Assembly (NCBI RefSeq): GCF_001942405.1
Contig: NZ_MKKA01000060.1
Location: 96,605 to 160,604 of the forward strand
Source: Ornithinimicrobium sp. CNJ-824
Lineage (GTDB): Bacteria > Actinomycetota > Actinomycetes > Actinomycetales > Dermatophilaceae
Direction: 5' to 3'
DNA: 64,000 bases
The position numbers were made by a program, and so were the translations under genes. The notes beneath the pieces are model-generated. The model was given only the letters and a program-made list of their open reading frames with translations, did not search any database and had not been told where the DNA came from. Of this stretch, positions 28,081 through 39,960 are shown in pieces; positions within the stretch are counted from its first letter, which is position 1, and each line of letters begins with the position of its first letter.

Positions 28081-29103
28081 ATGACCACCTCCACGGCCTC
28101 GACCCCCACCCTGCTGTCCTCGTTGCGGGCGCGGCTGATGCCCGAGCGTCCCGGTGGGTGGCTGCGGGCCACCGCGTGGGCCTCCCTGCTGGCCAACGCC
28201 CTGCTCGTGCTCACCGGCGGGCTGGTGCGCCTGACCGGGTCCGGGCTGGGGTGCCCCACCTGGCCACGCTGCACCGAGGAGTCGTGGACCTCCACCCGCG
28301 CGATGGGGATGCACGGGGCGATCGAGTTCGGCAACCGGTTGCTGACCTTCGTGCTCGTCGCCGTCGCGGTGCTGACCTTCCTCGCCGTCTGGCGCTCCCG
28401 CCGCAGCCACCCGGGGCTGCTGTCGTTGGCCCTGGTCCTGGCCGGCGGCATCGTCGTGCAGGCCGTGGTCGGGGGCGTCACCGTGCGCACCGGGCTCAAC
28501 CCGTGGGTGGTCGGCGTCCACTTCATGCTCTCGGCGGTGATGATCGCGGTCGCCGCGGTGCTGGTGGGCCGGGCCCGACGGGCGTCCCTGCCGCAGGTGG
28601 CGGCCGAGCAGCGCCCCGGGCAGGTCGGGGGACCGGCGGGGCGGTGGCTGCGGGGGACGGCGCTGGCCGTCGGCGCGCTGGCCTTCGTCGTGGTCTACGT
28701 CGGCACCCTGGTCACCGGGACCGGGCCACACGCCGGCGACGCCGGCGAGGTGGCCCGGCACACCTTCGACGCCTACGTGGTCACCAGGCTGCACACCCTC
28801 CCGGCCTACCTGCTGCTCGGCGTGACCGTGCTCGGGCTGGTGCAGGCCGCCCGTCAGGGGTGGCCCGCGACGGTCCGGCGGCCGCTGGCCCTCCTGGGGG
28901 GTGTGCTGGTGGTGCAGGGGGTCATCGGCTACTACCAGTTCTTCACCGGGCTGCCGGTCGTCGCGGTGGCCCTGCACCTGGTCGGTGCCGCGGTGCTCGT
29001 CGCGGTCGTGGGGACGGTCCTGGACCGGGCGTTCGTGGTCTCCGCGCCGGCCGGCGACGGCGTGGACGACGGTGCCCGCGTGGGGGCGACCAGCGCGGTG
29101 TGA
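28081..29103 (+). CDS. ctaA: heme A synthase (COX15/CtaA)
   Basis: 340-residue membrane protein oxidising heme O to heme A. Eight hydrophobic segments; conserved LTGGLVRLTGSGLGCPTWPRC at the first helix end, HGAIEFGNRLLT with a heme-ligand His, VGVHFMLSA, and TGTGPHAGD after the fifth helix. Follows ctaB by 51 bases, so the two heme A enzymes form one unit. Intact frame. Confidence 0.95.
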   Translation: MTTSTASTPTLLSSLRARLMPERPGGWLRATAWASLLANALLVLTGGLVRLTGSGLGCPTWPRCTEESWTSTRAMGMHGAIEFGNRLLTFVLVAVAVLTFLAVWRSRRSHPGLLSLALVLAGGIVVQAVVGGVTVRTGLNPWVVGVHFMLSAVMIAVAAVLVGRARRASLPQVAAEQRPGQVGGPAGRWLRGTALAVGALAFVVVYVGTLVTGTGPHAGDAGEVARHTFDAYVVTRLHTLPAYLLLGVTVLGLVQAARQGWPATVRRPLALLGGVLVVQGVIGYYQFFTGLPVVAVALHLVGAAVLVAVVGTVLDRAFVVSAPAGDGVDDGARVGATSAV

Positions 29104-29183
29104 CCGGACGAGGGGCCGGGCCGGACGCCGGGCCGGGCCGCACGCCGCCCCGGCCGGAGCCGGACACGGGTCGGTCGTCGGTT

Positions 29184-29264
29184 GCTGCGGGTCGCGTGCT
29201 GCAGAAACCGGGCCGGGGCGCGCGACACGCCGCAGGCACGAGCGCACCGTGCGCGACACGCCGG
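29184..29264 (+). repeat. dispersed intergenic repeat, copy 1
   Basis: Part of the 187-base gap between ctaA and the ABC permease. Two CGACACGCCG units lie at 29223 and 29254, joined by a spacer containing GTGCGC. Twenty bases upstream is a block GCTGCGGGTCGCGTGCTGC (29184-29202) that also occurs at the same distance in copy 3 (51568-51586). No coding potential seen in the gap. Confidence 0.75.
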
Positions 29265-29290
29265 TCAGGGTGCCGTTGGGTCGGAAGGAC

Positions 29291-30109
29291 TCAGTCGGAC
29301 CAGCGCAGGGCGCGTCGGGCCACGACACCGGCGGCGAGCGCCCAGGCCAGCAGCACCAGCAGCGGGCCCAAGGCGAACCGGCCGTCGACCAGGGCGGCGC
29401 GGAGGCCGTCCCCGAGGGCCGCGGACGGCAGCAAGGAGACGAACGGCGCCACCGTGTCCGGCATGGTGCTCGGCGGCAGGAGCACGCCGCCCCCTGCGGC
29501 CAGCAGCACCCAGACCAGGTTGGCCAGGGCCAGCACGGCCTCGGCCCGCAGCGCGCCGCCCAGGGTGGCCGCGAGCAGGGCGAAGGCCGCCGCGCCCAGG
29601 ACGACGACGACGAGCGCGGGCAGCAGGCCCGCCGCGGCCGGACGCCACCCGAGCACCGCCGCGACCGCACCGAGGACGACCAGCTGCAGGGCGACGACGA
29701 CCAGGACCGACAACGCCTTGGCCGTGAGCAGGCCGCCGCGGCCCAGCGGCGTGGTGCCCAGCAGGCGCAGCACCCCCCACCGGCGCTCGAAGGCGAGCAG
29801 GATCGCCTGCCCGGTGAAGGCGGTCGACATCACCGCCAGCGCGAGGACTCCAGGGGTGAGCACGTCGATGCGCTCCCTCCCGGCCCAGGGACCCGACGCG
29901 AGGTCGGGGTAGGGCACCAGCGCCAGCCCGACCAGGGCCAGGAGCGGCAGGACGAGGGAGACGACGAGCTGCTCCCCGTGGCTGAGCAGGCCGCGCGTCT
30001 CGAACCCGGCCTGCGCCAGCACCCGGCGGACGGGGGAGGCGGGCGGTGAGGCAGGGGTGGCCGGGGCGGCGGGCGGAGGGGTTGCCCCGGAGGGCGCGGT
30101 CCCGCTCAC
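29291..30109 (-). CDS. ABC-2 type transporter permease
   Basis: 272-residue membrane subunit of a two-gene exporter. After a proline/alanine-rich cytoplasmic tail of about 35 residues there are six hydrophobic segments, including VVSLVLPLLALVGLAL and ALLAATLGGALRAE, with an FERRWGVLRLLGTTPLGR loop seen in ABC-2 permeases. GTG start in a GTGA overlap with the ATPase gene upstream. Substrate unknown. Confidence 0.85.
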   Translation of the reverse strand: MSGTAPSGATPPPAAPATPASPPASPVRRVLAQAGFETRGLLSHGEQLVVSLVLPLLALVGLALVPYPDLASGPWAGRERIDVLTPGVLALAVMSTAFTGQAILLAFERRWGVLRLLGTTPLGRGGLLTAKALSVLVVVALQLVVLGAVAAVLGWRPAAAGLLPALVVVVLGAAAFALLAATLGGALRAEAVLALANLVWVLLAAGGGVLLPPSTMPDTVAPFVSLLPSAALGDGLRAALVDGRFALGPLLVLLAWALAAGVVARRALRWSD

Positions 30110-30827
30110 CGGACGACCTCGCTGTCGGCCAGCCGGAAGTAGGTCGCCTCCAGCCCCTCGGTGCCCGCGACCTCCGCCAGCGTCCCGTCGGCGACCACCC
30201 GTCCCGCCACCACGATGACGACCCGGTCGGCGAGGCGCTCGGCCTCCTCGAAGGAGTGCGTGGTCACCACGGTCGCGCAGCCGCCGGCCGCCGTCTCGGC
30301 GATGATCGAGTGCACCTCACGACGCGCGTGCGGGTCCAGCCCGGCCGTCGGCTCGTCGAGGAAGGCCACCTCGGGACGGCCCACGAGGGCACCCGCCAGG
30401 CGACCCGCTGGCGCTGGCCCCCGGAGAGACGGCGCACGGTCGTGCGGGCGAAGTCCTCGATGCCCAGCCGGCGCACGAGGGCGGGGACGTCGGCCGGACG
30501 CTCCCAGAACCGCGCCAGGTGCTGCAGCAGGGCCACCGGGCGGACCGACTGGGGCAGCCCACCGTCCTGGAGCATGACGCCGACCCGGGCACGGTGGGCC
30601 GCACCGGCTCCCCACGGGTCCGCACCGAGCACCCGCACGGTGCCGGCGTCCGGACGTCGCAGCCCGACGGCGATCTCGACGCCGGTGGTCTTGCCCGCAC
30701 CGTTCGGGCCGAGCACGCAGGTGACCTCCCCGGACCGGGCGGACCAGGTCAGCCCGCGGAGCGCCTCCACGGCCCCGAAGCGCCGCACGACGCCGTCCAT
30801 CAGCACGGCGGGAGGGGGAACGGTCAC
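30106..30827 (-). CDS. ABC transporter ATP-binding protein (frame broken near 30399)
   Basis: About 240 residues after correction; drug-exporter type ATPase partner of the permease that follows. Walker A GPNGAGKTT, signature LSGGQRQRVA, Walker B VAFLDEPTAGLDPHARRE, switch His in TTHSFEEAERLAD. The frame breaks directly after the signature; one added C in GTCGCCTGGCGG near 30399 restores VALAGALVGRPEVAF. Start GTG 30827. Divergent from sufR, a conserved arrangement in several actinobacteria. Confidence 0.88.
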
Positions 30828-30832
30828 GGACG

Positions 30833-30846
30833 GCAACTCTAGTTGC
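30833..30846. promoter_or_regulatory. inverted repeat GCAACT-CT-AGTTGC, possible operator
   Basis: Perfect 6-base arms with a 2-base spacer in the 70-base gap between the ABC ATPase and sufR. It lies 20 bases upstream of the sufR -35 and overlaps a minus-strand TAGAGT (30841-30836), a plausible -10 for the ABC genes. A site for SufR or another regulator is an inference. Confidence 0.4.
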
Positions 30847-30865
30847 TCGCCGAGGGAGCTCCTGC

Positions 30866-30894
30866 TTGGACCTGGCCGCGAAATAGGACACAAT
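30866..30894 (+). promoter_or_regulatory. promoter of the sufR-suf operon
   Basis: TTGGAC at 30866-30871, 17 bases, then CACAAT at 30889-30894. The predicted start of transcription falls on ATG 30898 or GTG 30901, so sufR is probably leaderless. Confidence 0.55.
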
Positions 30895-30897
30895 GGC

Positions 30898-31737
30898 ATG
30901 GTGAATTTGGTGGAGGTGCAGGCCGAGTCCCGGACGCGGGACCGGGTGCGTCGCGCCGTGGGGGAGCGGGGCCCGGTCTCGGCTAGTGCCCTGGCCAAGG
31001 AGCTCGGCCTCACCGCGGCCGCCGTCCGGCGCCACCTCGACGCGCTCGAGCACGACGGCGTCATCGTCGAGCACGTGCCCTCCGGCGGCGCGCCCCGGGG
31101 GCGGGGCCGCCCGGCCCGGGCCTACGTGCTCACCGCCGAGGGGCAGGAGCAGTTCACCACCGCCTACGACGGGGTGGCGACCGCAGCCCTGCACTACCTC
31201 GCCGACACCATGGGGGAGCAGGCCGTCGAGAGCTTCGCCGACCAGCAGGTCGTCGAGCTCGAGGGACGTCTGCGCGCGGCCATGGACCGTCACCTGACGG
31301 CGTCCGGGGCCGACCCCGACGACCTGGACGCCCGTGCCTCGGCCCTGGCCGCGGCCCTCTCCGAGGAGGGGTATGCTGCCTCGGCCCGCCCGGTCGGACC
31401 GGGCGCCGGGCCGGCCGGCATCCAGCTGTGCCAGGGCCACTGCCCCGTCCGTTCGGTGGCCTCGGAGTTCCGGCACTTCTGCGAGGCCGAGACCGAGGCG
31501 ATCTCCCGGATCCTCGGGGTGCACGTGCAGCGGCTGGCCACCCTGGCCGGCGGCGAGCACGTGTGCACCACCTTCGTGCCGACGGGTGCCCTGGGCGCCC
31601 GGGAGCCCACGCCGCAGGAGCGCGCGCGGGCCCGGCCCTACGTCATACCCCGCGCCACCCCGGAGACGACCGGGCCGCGCAGCACACCGACCACACCGAC
31701 CCACGACCACCACGCCGACGAGAGGTCTGAGCGATGA
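30898..31737 (+). CDS. sufR: Fe-S cluster responsive regulator SufR
   Basis: About 279-residue helix-turn-helix repressor heading the suf operon. N-terminal winged helix ([25 protein letters not shown]), a coiled dimerisation region, and a C-terminal cysteine set CQGHCP ... FRHFCEAE that in SufR proteins binds an Fe-S cluster. Homologues repress suf when cluster supply is adequate. ATG 30898 or GTG 30901 are both possible. Its stop overlaps sufB (ATGA). Confidence 0.9.
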   Translation: MVNLVEVQAESRTRDRVRRAVGERGPVSASALAKELGLTAAAVRRHLDALEHDGVIVEHVPSGGAPRGRGRPARAYVLTAEGQEQFTTAYDGVATAALHYLADTMGEQAVESFADQQVVELEGRLRAAMDRHLTASGADPDDLDARASALAAALSEEGYAASARPVGPGAGPAGIQLCQGHCPVRSVASEFRHFCEAETEAISRILGVHVQRLATLAGGEHVCTTFVPTGALGAREPTPQERARARPYVIPRATPETTGPRSTPTTPTHDHHADERSER

Positions 31738-33155
31738 GCACCAACATCGAGGAGCTGAACCCGGGTCTGAAGGACCTGGGCACCTACGAGTACGGCTGGG
31801 CCGACAGCGACGTGGCGGGAGCCACCGCGCGGCGCGGCCTGTCCGAGGAGGTCGTCCGCGGCATCTCGGCCATGAAGGACGAGCCGGCCTGGATGCTGGA
31901 GCAGCGGCTCAAGGCGCTGCGGCTGTTCGGCAAGAAGCCGATGCCGCACTGGGGCGCCGACCTGTCGGACATCGACTTCGACAACATCAAGTACTTCGTG
32001 CGCTCCACCGAGAAGCAGGCCACCAGCTGGGAGGACCTGCCCGAGGACATCAAGAACACCTACGACCGCCTGGGCATCCCCGAGGCCGAGAAGCAGCGCC
32101 TCGTCGCCGGCGTCGCCGCCCAGTACGAGTCCGAGGTCGTCTACCACCAGATCCGGGAGGACCTGGAGGAGAAGGGCGTCATCTTCGTCGACACCGACAC
32201 CGGTCTGCGCGAGCACGAGGAGCTCTTCCGCGAGTACTTCGGCTCGGTCATCCCGGTGGGCGACAACAAGTTCGCCTCGCTGAACTCCGCGGTCTGGTCC
32301 GGCGGCTCCTTCATCTACGTCCCCAAGGGCGTGGAGGTGGACATCCCGCTGCAGGCCTACTTCCGGATCAACACCGAGAACATGGGCCAGTTCGAGCGGA
32401 CCCTGATCATCGCCGACGAGGGCTCCTCGGTGCACTACGTCGAGGGCTGCACCGCGCCGATCTACAAGACCGACAGCCTGCACTCCGCCGTCGTCGAGAT
32501 CGTCGTCAAGAAGGACGCCCGCGTCCGCTACACCACGATCCAGAACTGGTCCAACAACGTCTACAACCTGGTCACCAAGCGTGCGACCTGCGACGAGGGC
32601 GCGACCATGGAGTGGATCGACGGCAACATCGGCTCCAAGGTCACCATGAAGTACCCGGCCGTCTACCTCCTCGGCGAGCACGCCAAGGGCGAGACGCTGT
32701 CCGTCGCCTTCGCCGGCGAGGGCCAGCACCAGGACGCCGGCTCCAAGATGGTGCACGCCGCCCCGCACACCTCCTCGACCATCGTGTCCAAGTCGGTGGC
32801 CCGTGGTGGTGGCCGGTCCTCCTACCGGGGCCTGGTCCAGATCAACGAGGGGGCCCACCACAGCCGCTCCTCGGTGGTCTGCGACGCCCTGCTGGTCGAC
32901 CAGATCTCCCGGTCCGACACCTACCCCTACGTCGACGTCCGCGAGGACGACGTGCAGATGGGCCACGAGGCGACCGTCTCCAAGGTGTCCGAGGACCAGA
33001 TGTTCTACCTCATGTCCCGAGGCCTGTCCGAGACCGAGGCCATGGCGATGATCGTGCGCGGGTTCGTCGAGCCCATCGCCCGTGAGCTGCCCATGGAGTA
33101 CGCCCTCGAGCTCAACCGCCTCATCGAGCTGCAGATGGAAGGAGCCGTCGGCTGA
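31734..33155 (+). CDS. sufB: Fe-S cluster assembly protein SufB
   Basis: 473-residue scaffold subunit of the SufBCD complex, on which new Fe-S clusters are built. Right-handed beta-helix core with conserved [43 protein letters not shown] and the C-terminal [14 protein letters not shown] and [15 protein letters not shown] motifs. Cys in EGCTAP corresponds to the proposed sulfur entry region. Intact; TGATG junction with sufD. No intein is present, unlike some mycobacterial SufB. Confidence 0.97.
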   Translation: MSTNIEELNPGLKDLGTYEYGWADSDVAGATARRGLSEEVVRGISAMKDEPAWMLEQRLKALRLFGKKPMPHWGADLSDIDFDNIKYFVRSTEKQATSWEDLPEDIKNTYDRLGIPEAEKQRLVAGVAAQYESEVVYHQIREDLEEKGVIFVDTDTGLREHEELFREYFGSVIPVGDNKFASLNSAVWSGGSFIYVPKGVEVDIPLQAYFRINTENMGQFERTLIIADEGSSVHYVEGCTAPIYKTDSLHSAVVEIVVKKDARVRYTTIQNWSNNVYNLVTKRATCDEGATMEWIDGNIGSKVTMKYPAVYLLGEHAKGETLSVAFAGEGQHQDAGSKMVHAAPHTSSTIVSKSVARGGGRSSYRGLVQINEGAHHSRSSVVCDALLVDQISRSDTYPYVDVREDDVQMGHEATVSKVSEDQMFYLMSRGLSETEAMAMIVRGFVEPIARELPMEYALELNRLIELQMEGAVG

Positions 33156-34366
33156 TGTCGCTGCTCATCGACGAGAACACCCACGTGGACCCCGCCGCCC
33201 AGCTGGGTGGCGACCACCGGATCCCGGACCAGTCCCGGGCCGCCCGCACCCGGTCCTTCGACGTGGACGCCTTCGGGCTGCCCACGGGCCGGGAGGAGGA
33301 GTGGCGCTTCACCCCGGTCGACCGGCTGGGCCACGTGCTCTCCGACACCGCCACGGACGACGACGGCGACGACCACGCGGCCGAGTTCACGGTGGAGGCG
33401 CCCGAGCAGTTCGTCGCCGGCACCCTGGCCCCCGGCCAGGCCCCCCGCGGCACCGTGCTGGTGCCCGAGGACCGCGGCGCGGCCGTGGCCAGCGCCAACA
33501 CCCCCGAGGCCCTGCACCTGCGGATCCCCGCCGACGTCGAGCACCCCGACCCCGTGCGCGTGCGGGTGCACGGCCGCGGCGCCGGGCGCCGGAGCAACGC
33601 GCACTACGTGCTCGAGGCCGAGCGGCACAGCAAGGCCCTGGTCATCCTCGACCACACCGGCAGCGCCGACCACACCGGCAACCTCGAGGTCGTCGTGGGC
33701 GACGGTGCGCAGCTGACCGTGGTCAGCCTGCAGCGCTGGGAGGACGACGCGCTCCACCTGGGCCAGCACGAGGCGCTCGTCGGCCGGGACGCGACCTACA
33801 AGCACATCGTCGTCACGCTCGGCGGCGGCATCGTGCGGGTCAACTCCAACGTCCGCTACGCCGGCCCCGGCGGGGACGCCACCCTGCTCGGCGTCTACTT
33901 CGCCGACGCCGGCCAGCACCTGGAGCACCGCTCGTTCGTGGACCACAACGCCCCCCGGTGCACCTCGCTGGTCACCTACAAGGGTGCGCTGCAGGGCGAG
34001 AGCGCCCGCACCGTGTGGGTCGGCGACGTGCTGATCCGCAAGGAGGCCGAGGGCATCGAGACCTACGAGCTCAACCGCAACCTGGTCCTCACCGACGGCG
34101 CCCGCGCCGACTCCGTGCCCAACCTGGAGATCGAGACCGGCGAGATCGCCGGCGCCGGCCACGCCAGCTCCACCGGCCGGTTCGACGACGAACAGCTGTT
34201 CTACCTGATGTCCCGCGGCATCACCGAGGACGAGGCCCGGCGCCTGGTCGTGCGCGGTTTCTTCGCCGACGTCGTCGCCAAGATCGGCGTGCCGGAGGTC
34301 GTCGACACCGTCATGGCCGCGATCGACGAGGAGCTCGCGCTCACCGCCGAGGTCGCCCCGGCATGA
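33155..34366 (+). CDS. sufD: Fe-S cluster assembly protein SufD
   Basis: 403-residue partner of SufB with the same beta-helix core. EEEWRFTPVDRLG near the N-terminus, VDHNAPRCTSLVTYKGAL, and the C-terminal RFDDEQLFYLMSRGITEDEARRLVVRGFF region are diagnostic. ATG overlaps the sufB stop; its own stop overlaps the ferredoxin ATG. Confidence 0.96.
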   Translation: MSLLIDENTHVDPAAQLGGDHRIPDQSRAARTRSFDVDAFGLPTGREEEWRFTPVDRLGHVLSDTATDDDGDDHAAEFTVEAPEQFVAGTLAPGQAPRGTVLVPEDRGAAVASANTPEALHLRIPADVEHPDPVRVRVHGRGAGRRSNAHYVLEAERHSKALVILDHTGSADHTGNLEVVVGDGAQLTVVSLQRWEDDALHLGQHEALVGRDATYKHIVVTLGGGIVRVNSNVRYAGPGGDATLLGVYFADAGQHLEHRSFVDHNAPRCTSLVTYKGALQGESARTVWVGDVLIRKEAEGIETYELNRNLVLTDGARADSVPNLEIETGEIAGAGHASSTGRFDDEQLFYLMSRGITEDEARRLVVRGFFADVVAKIGVPEVVDTVMAAIDEELALTAEVAPA

Positions 34367-34701
34367 GGCAGCCCGCCGTCGCCGGTCCCGAGCCGGTGCA
34401 CGTGTGCGCCCTCGGCGACCTGCCCGAGGTCGGCGCGGTCGTGGCCGACATCGGCGGGCGCCGGGTGTCGATCGCCCGCGACTCGGCCGGCCACGTGCAC
34501 GCCTTCGACGACACCTGCACGCACGCCAACGTCTCGCTGGCCGAGGGCGACGTCGAGGGCGAGCTCATCGAGTGCTGGCTGCACGGGTCCCAGTTCGACA
34601 TGACGACCGGTGAGCCCAAGAGCCTGCCCGCCACCCAGCCGATCGCGGTGCACACCGTGACCCTGGAGGGCGACCAGGTCTGGGTGACCCTCGCCGACTG
34701 A
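34363..34701 (+). CDS. Rieske-type ferredoxin within the suf operon
   Basis: 112-residue soluble non-heme iron 2Fe-2S protein similar to ferredoxin components of aromatic dioxygenases. Ligand boxes CTHANVSL and CWLHGSQFD supply 2 Cys and 2 His. No signal peptide. Its ATGA overlap with sufD and position before sufC are conserved in actinobacterial suf operons; a redox role in cluster assembly is likely but unproven. Confidence 0.92.
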   Translation: MRQPAVAGPEPVHVCALGDLPEVGAVVADIGGRRVSIARDSAGHVHAFDDTCTHANVSLAEGDVEGELIECWLHGSQFDMTTGEPKSLPATQPIAVHTVTLEGDQVWVTLAD

Positions 34702-34742
34702 CCCACCCCATACCCCCCTTCCTTCTCTTCCCAAGGAGCACC

Positions 34743-36900
<2,158 letters not shown>

Positions 36901-36901
<1 letters not shown>

Positions 36902-37413
36902 TGGACCTCTACGGCGAGCTCATCCTCGACCACGCCAAGCGGCCCCGGCACGCCGGGCTGCGCGAGCCGTACGACGTCGAGGTCAACCACGTCAACCCCA
37001 CCTGCGGCGACGAGATCAGCCTCCGGGTGCACGTGGTCGGCGAGGGTCCCGACGCGGTCCTGCAGGACCTGTCCTACGACGCCCTCGGCTGCTCGATCTC
37101 GGTGGCCTCCACGTCGGTCCTGGCCGAGGAGTCGATCGGCCGGCCGGTCGCCGAGACCCTGGAGACCTACCGGCACCTGCACGACATGCTCACCAGCCGG
37201 GGGGCCGACGCGGGCGACCCGGAGCAGATCGGCGACGCCGTCGCCTTCGCCGGCGTCGCCCGCTACCCGGCCCGGGTCAAGTGCGCGCTGCTGTCCTGGT
37301 CGGCCTACCTCGACGCGCTGGCCCGGGCGGGGGCGGACATCTCGGCCGCGAGCACCGACCAGGGCACCAGGCCCGGCCGGGCCGACGCCCGGGACAGCAC
37401 GCCCAGACCCTGA
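36901..37413 (+). CDS. sufU: SufU-type Fe-S cluster assembly / sulfur acceptor protein
   Basis: 170-residue SufU family protein that accepts sulfur from SufS with zinc at its active site. Three conserved cysteines and Asp: NPTCGDEIS, ALGCSISVAS and VKCALLSWSA. The long middle insertion compared with IscU (around TYRHLHDMLTS) is the SufU hallmark. The C-terminal 25 residues are low-complexity. TGATG junction with sufS. Confidence 0.93.
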
Positions 37414-37472
37414 GAGACTGGCCGACGAGGCCGGTCCCCGACCACCCACCGACCCCTTCCGTTGGAGGAACC

Positions 37473-37799
37473 ATGAGCGAGACCACCGCACCGCCGAACG
37501 TGGCGGACATCGAGGAGGCCCTGCGCGACGTCGTGGACCCCGAGCTGGGCATCAACGTCGTCGACCTCGGCCTCGTCTACGGCGTGACCGTCGACGCCGC
37601 CCACCACGTCGTCATCGACATGACGCTGACCTCGGCGGCCTGCCCGCTGACCGACGTCATCGAGGACCAGATCGCCCAGTCCCTGGAGGGCCTGGTGGCC
37701 AGCCACCGGATCAACTGGGTCTGGATGCCGCCGTGGGGTCCGGACAAGATCACCGACGACGGCCGCGAGCAGCTGCGCGCCCTCGGCTTCAACGTCTGA
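37473..37799 (+). CDS. sufT: MIP18/DUF59 family Fe-S assembly protein SufT
   Basis: 108-residue single-domain DUF59 protein. Conserved VVDPELGINVVDLGLVY and TLTSAACPLTDVIEDQI with the characteristic Cys, and WMPPWGPDKI. Members aid maturation of Fe-S proteins. GGAGG 5 bases before ATG. Last gene of the suf operon; the next gene begins 4 bases after its stop. Confidence 0.93.
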   Translation: MSETTAPPNVADIEEALRDVVDPELGINVVDLGLVYGVTVDAAHHVVIDMTLTSAACPLTDVIEDQIAQSLEGLVASHRINWVWMPPWGPDKITDDGREQLRALGFNV

Positions 37800-37803
37800 G
37801 CCG

Positions 37804-38469
37804 GTGGGCCGGCCGGACGGCCCGGACGCGACGGTCGACGTCGCGCCCGAGCGGCTGGACGGCTGGCTGAGCCGGTTCGCCGACTCCCACGGGGAGGTCA
37901 CCTGGTCCGTCGTCGACGGGCCGGCGGCCTCCCCGTGGTCGTGGGCGGCGGATGCCGCCGACGGCTCGTGGGCCCGGCTGACCTCCTGGTGCGCGCCGGC
38001 AGGGGAGCGGGCCACGGGGGAGTGGGCCCTGCCCCCGGCGCTGCTCGTCCTCCTCGTCCGGCGGGGAGGGTATGCCGTGGCCGTCGCCGCCCCCGACGGG
38101 TCGCTCGCCGCCGCCAAGGTGGGGACCCGCCACGTGCAGTCCCGCACAGCCGCCGGCGGCTGGTCGCAGCAGCGCTACGCCCGCCGCCGCGCCCATCAGG
38201 CCGACGCCCTCGTCGAGGCGGTCGTCGGCCACGCCGGGCGCGTCCTCGAGGAGGGGGAGCAGGGCACCGGTCCCGTCGGGGGGCTGGTGCTGGGTGGCGA
38301 TCGGACGCTGGCCGCGCAGGTGCTCGAGGCCGTGGCGACGGGCCCGCGGGCCCGGCTGCACGGCATACCCCGCAGGGAGCTGTGGGACGTGGCCGACCCC
38401 CGGCGGTCGGTCCTCGAGGAGGCCGTCCGCCGGGGGCGGGCCGCGCGCGTGACGGTGCACAACGCCTGA
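37804..38469 (+). CDS. actinobacterial VLRF1-family ribosome release factor (acVLRF1)
   Basis: 221 residues. The VLRF1 domain is related to eukaryotic Vms1/ANKZF1 and to eRF1; it is thought to release peptides from stalled 60S or 50S ribosomes by cleaving peptidyl-tRNA. The key glutamine-bearing loop GGWSQQRYARRRAHQAD is visible near residue 120, preceded by VQSRTAAGG and followed by LVLGGDRTLAAQVLE. GTG start 4 bases after sufT, so probably cotranscribed. Identification is from motif recognition. Confidence 0.78.
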   Translation: MGRPDGPDATVDVAPERLDGWLSRFADSHGEVTWSVVDGPAASPWSWAADAADGSWARLTSWCAPAGERATGEWALPPALLVLLVRRGGYAVAVAAPDGSLAAAKVGTRHVQSRTAAGGWSQQRYARRRAHQADALVEAVVGHAGRVLEEGEQGTGPVGGLVLGGDRTLAAQVLEAVATGPRARLHGIPRRELWDVADPRRSVLEEAVRRGRAARVTVHNA

Positions 38470-38494
38470 CCGGGTCGGTCGGGCGGGGGAGCGG

Positions 38495-39838
38495 TCAGCC
38501 GCCGACGGCCACCGGCTCGTCCGCGTCCCGCTCGTCCCGGCGCCACGGGTCGCCCTGGCGCGGGGCGTCGTAGCGCTCCCGGTCCAGGATCCCCTGCCGC
38601 CTGGCCACGATCGTGGGCACGAGCGCCTGGCCGGCGACGTTGGTCGCGGTGCGGCCCATGTCGAGGATCGGGTCGACCGCCAGCAGCAGTCCGACGCCCT
38701 CCAGGGGCAGGCCCAGCGTGGACAGGGTCAGCGTGAGCATGACGGTGGCGCCGGTGACGCCGGCCGTGGCCGCCGAGCCGAGAACCGCGACGAAGGCGAT
38801 GAGCAGGTAGTCGGTCACCCCGAGGCTGACCCCGAAGAACTGGGCCACGAAGATCGCCGCGATCGCCGGGTAGACCGCCGCGCAGCCGTCCATCTTGGTC
38901 GTCGCGCCCAGCGGCACGGCGAAGGAGGAGTAGGCGCGGGGGACACCGAGGTTGCGCTCGGTGACCGCCTGGGTCACCGGCAGGGTGCCGATCGAGGAGC
39001 GGGAGACGAAGCCCAGCTGGATCGCCGGCCAGGCACCGGTGAAGAACTGCCGGACCGAGAGGCCGTGGAGGCGCAGCAGCACCGGGTAGAGCACCCCGAC
39101 GACGAGCAGCAGGCCCACGTAGACCGCCAGGGTGAACCGGCCCAGCGAGCCGATGGTGGTCCAGCCGTAGGACACCACGGCGTTGCCGAGGAGGCCGACC
39201 GTGGCCAGGGGCGCCAGCAGGATGACCCACCACAGCACCTTCTGCACGACGGTCAGGGCCGACCGGGTGAAGGTGAGGAAGGGTTCGGCCTCCCGGCCGA
39301 CCTTGATGACGGCGACGCCGACGGCGATGGCCAGCACGAGGATCTGCAGGACGCTGAAGGACAGCGAGACCGAGCCCTCGTCGCCGCCGCGGGCGCTCAG
39401 CCCCAGGACGTTGGCCGGCACGATGCCGGTGAGGAAGTCCAGCCAGGAGCCGGTGCGGGAGGGCTCGGCCGCGTCGGCGGCGCTGACGCCGGCGCCCCGT
39501 GCCGGGTCCACGACCCAGCCCACCACGAGGCCGATCCCGACGGAGACGAGGGCGGTGACCGCGAACCACAGCAGGGTGCTCCACGCCAGCCGGGCGGCGT
39601 CGGTCACCTCCCGCAGGTTGGCGATGCTGGAGACGATGGCGAGGAAGACCAGCGGCGGCACGATGGTGCGCAGCAGGGTGACGAAGGTGGAGCCGATGAT
39701 GGACAGGGTCTGGGACAGCCAGGTCGGGTTCTCGGCGCTGGCGCCGGTGGCGCGGGCCACGAGACCCAGCACGACACCGAGCACGAGGCCGATGAGGACC
39801 TGGGTGCCGAAGGAGACCCGGGGGAGACGGGAGAGCAC
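38495..39838 (-). CDS. dicarboxylate/amino acid:cation symporter
   Basis: 447-residue DAACS family carrier (GltP/DctA type) importing C4-dicarboxylates or acidic amino acids with protons or sodium. About eight helices plus two re-entrant loops; serine-rich SRSSIGTLPVT loop, VPLGATTKMDGCA, and LDMGRTATNVAGQ in the last helix match substrate and cation sites. GTG 39838 is preferred because AAAGG lies 7 bases upstream and the fold starts soon after; an ATG at 39925 would add 29 unsupported residues. Confidence 0.92.
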   Translation of the reverse strand: MLSRLPRVSFGTQVLIGLVLGVVLGLVARATGASAENPTWLSQTLSIIGSTFVTLLRTIVPPLVFLAIVSSIANLREVTDAARLAWSTLLWFAVTALVSVGIGLVVGWVVDPARGAGVSAADAAEPSRTGSWLDFLTGIVPANVLGLSARGGDEGSVSLSFSVLQILVLAIAVGVAVIKVGREAEPFLTFTRSALTVVQKVLWWVILLAPLATVGLLGNAVVSYGWTTIGSLGRFTLAVYVGLLLVVGVLYPVLLRLHGLSVRQFFTGAWPAIQLGFVSRSSIGTLPVTQAVTERNLGVPRAYSSFAVPLGATTKMDGCAAVYPAIAAIFVAQFFGVSLGVTDYLLIAFVAVLGSAATAGVTGATVMLTLTLSTLGLPLEGVGLLLAVDPILDMGRTATNVAGQALVPTIVARRQGILDRERYDAPRQGDPWRRDERDADEPVAVGG

Positions 39839-39960
39839 GGACGAGCCTTTCGGGAGGGGCGGATCGGTATGCGGTGCCGCACCGCCCCAGGGCCCCTCGA
39901 GCTGGTCCCGGGTCGGGTGCGACACCGGGGACCAACTCCCCGCCGGCTCAGGTCATTCCG

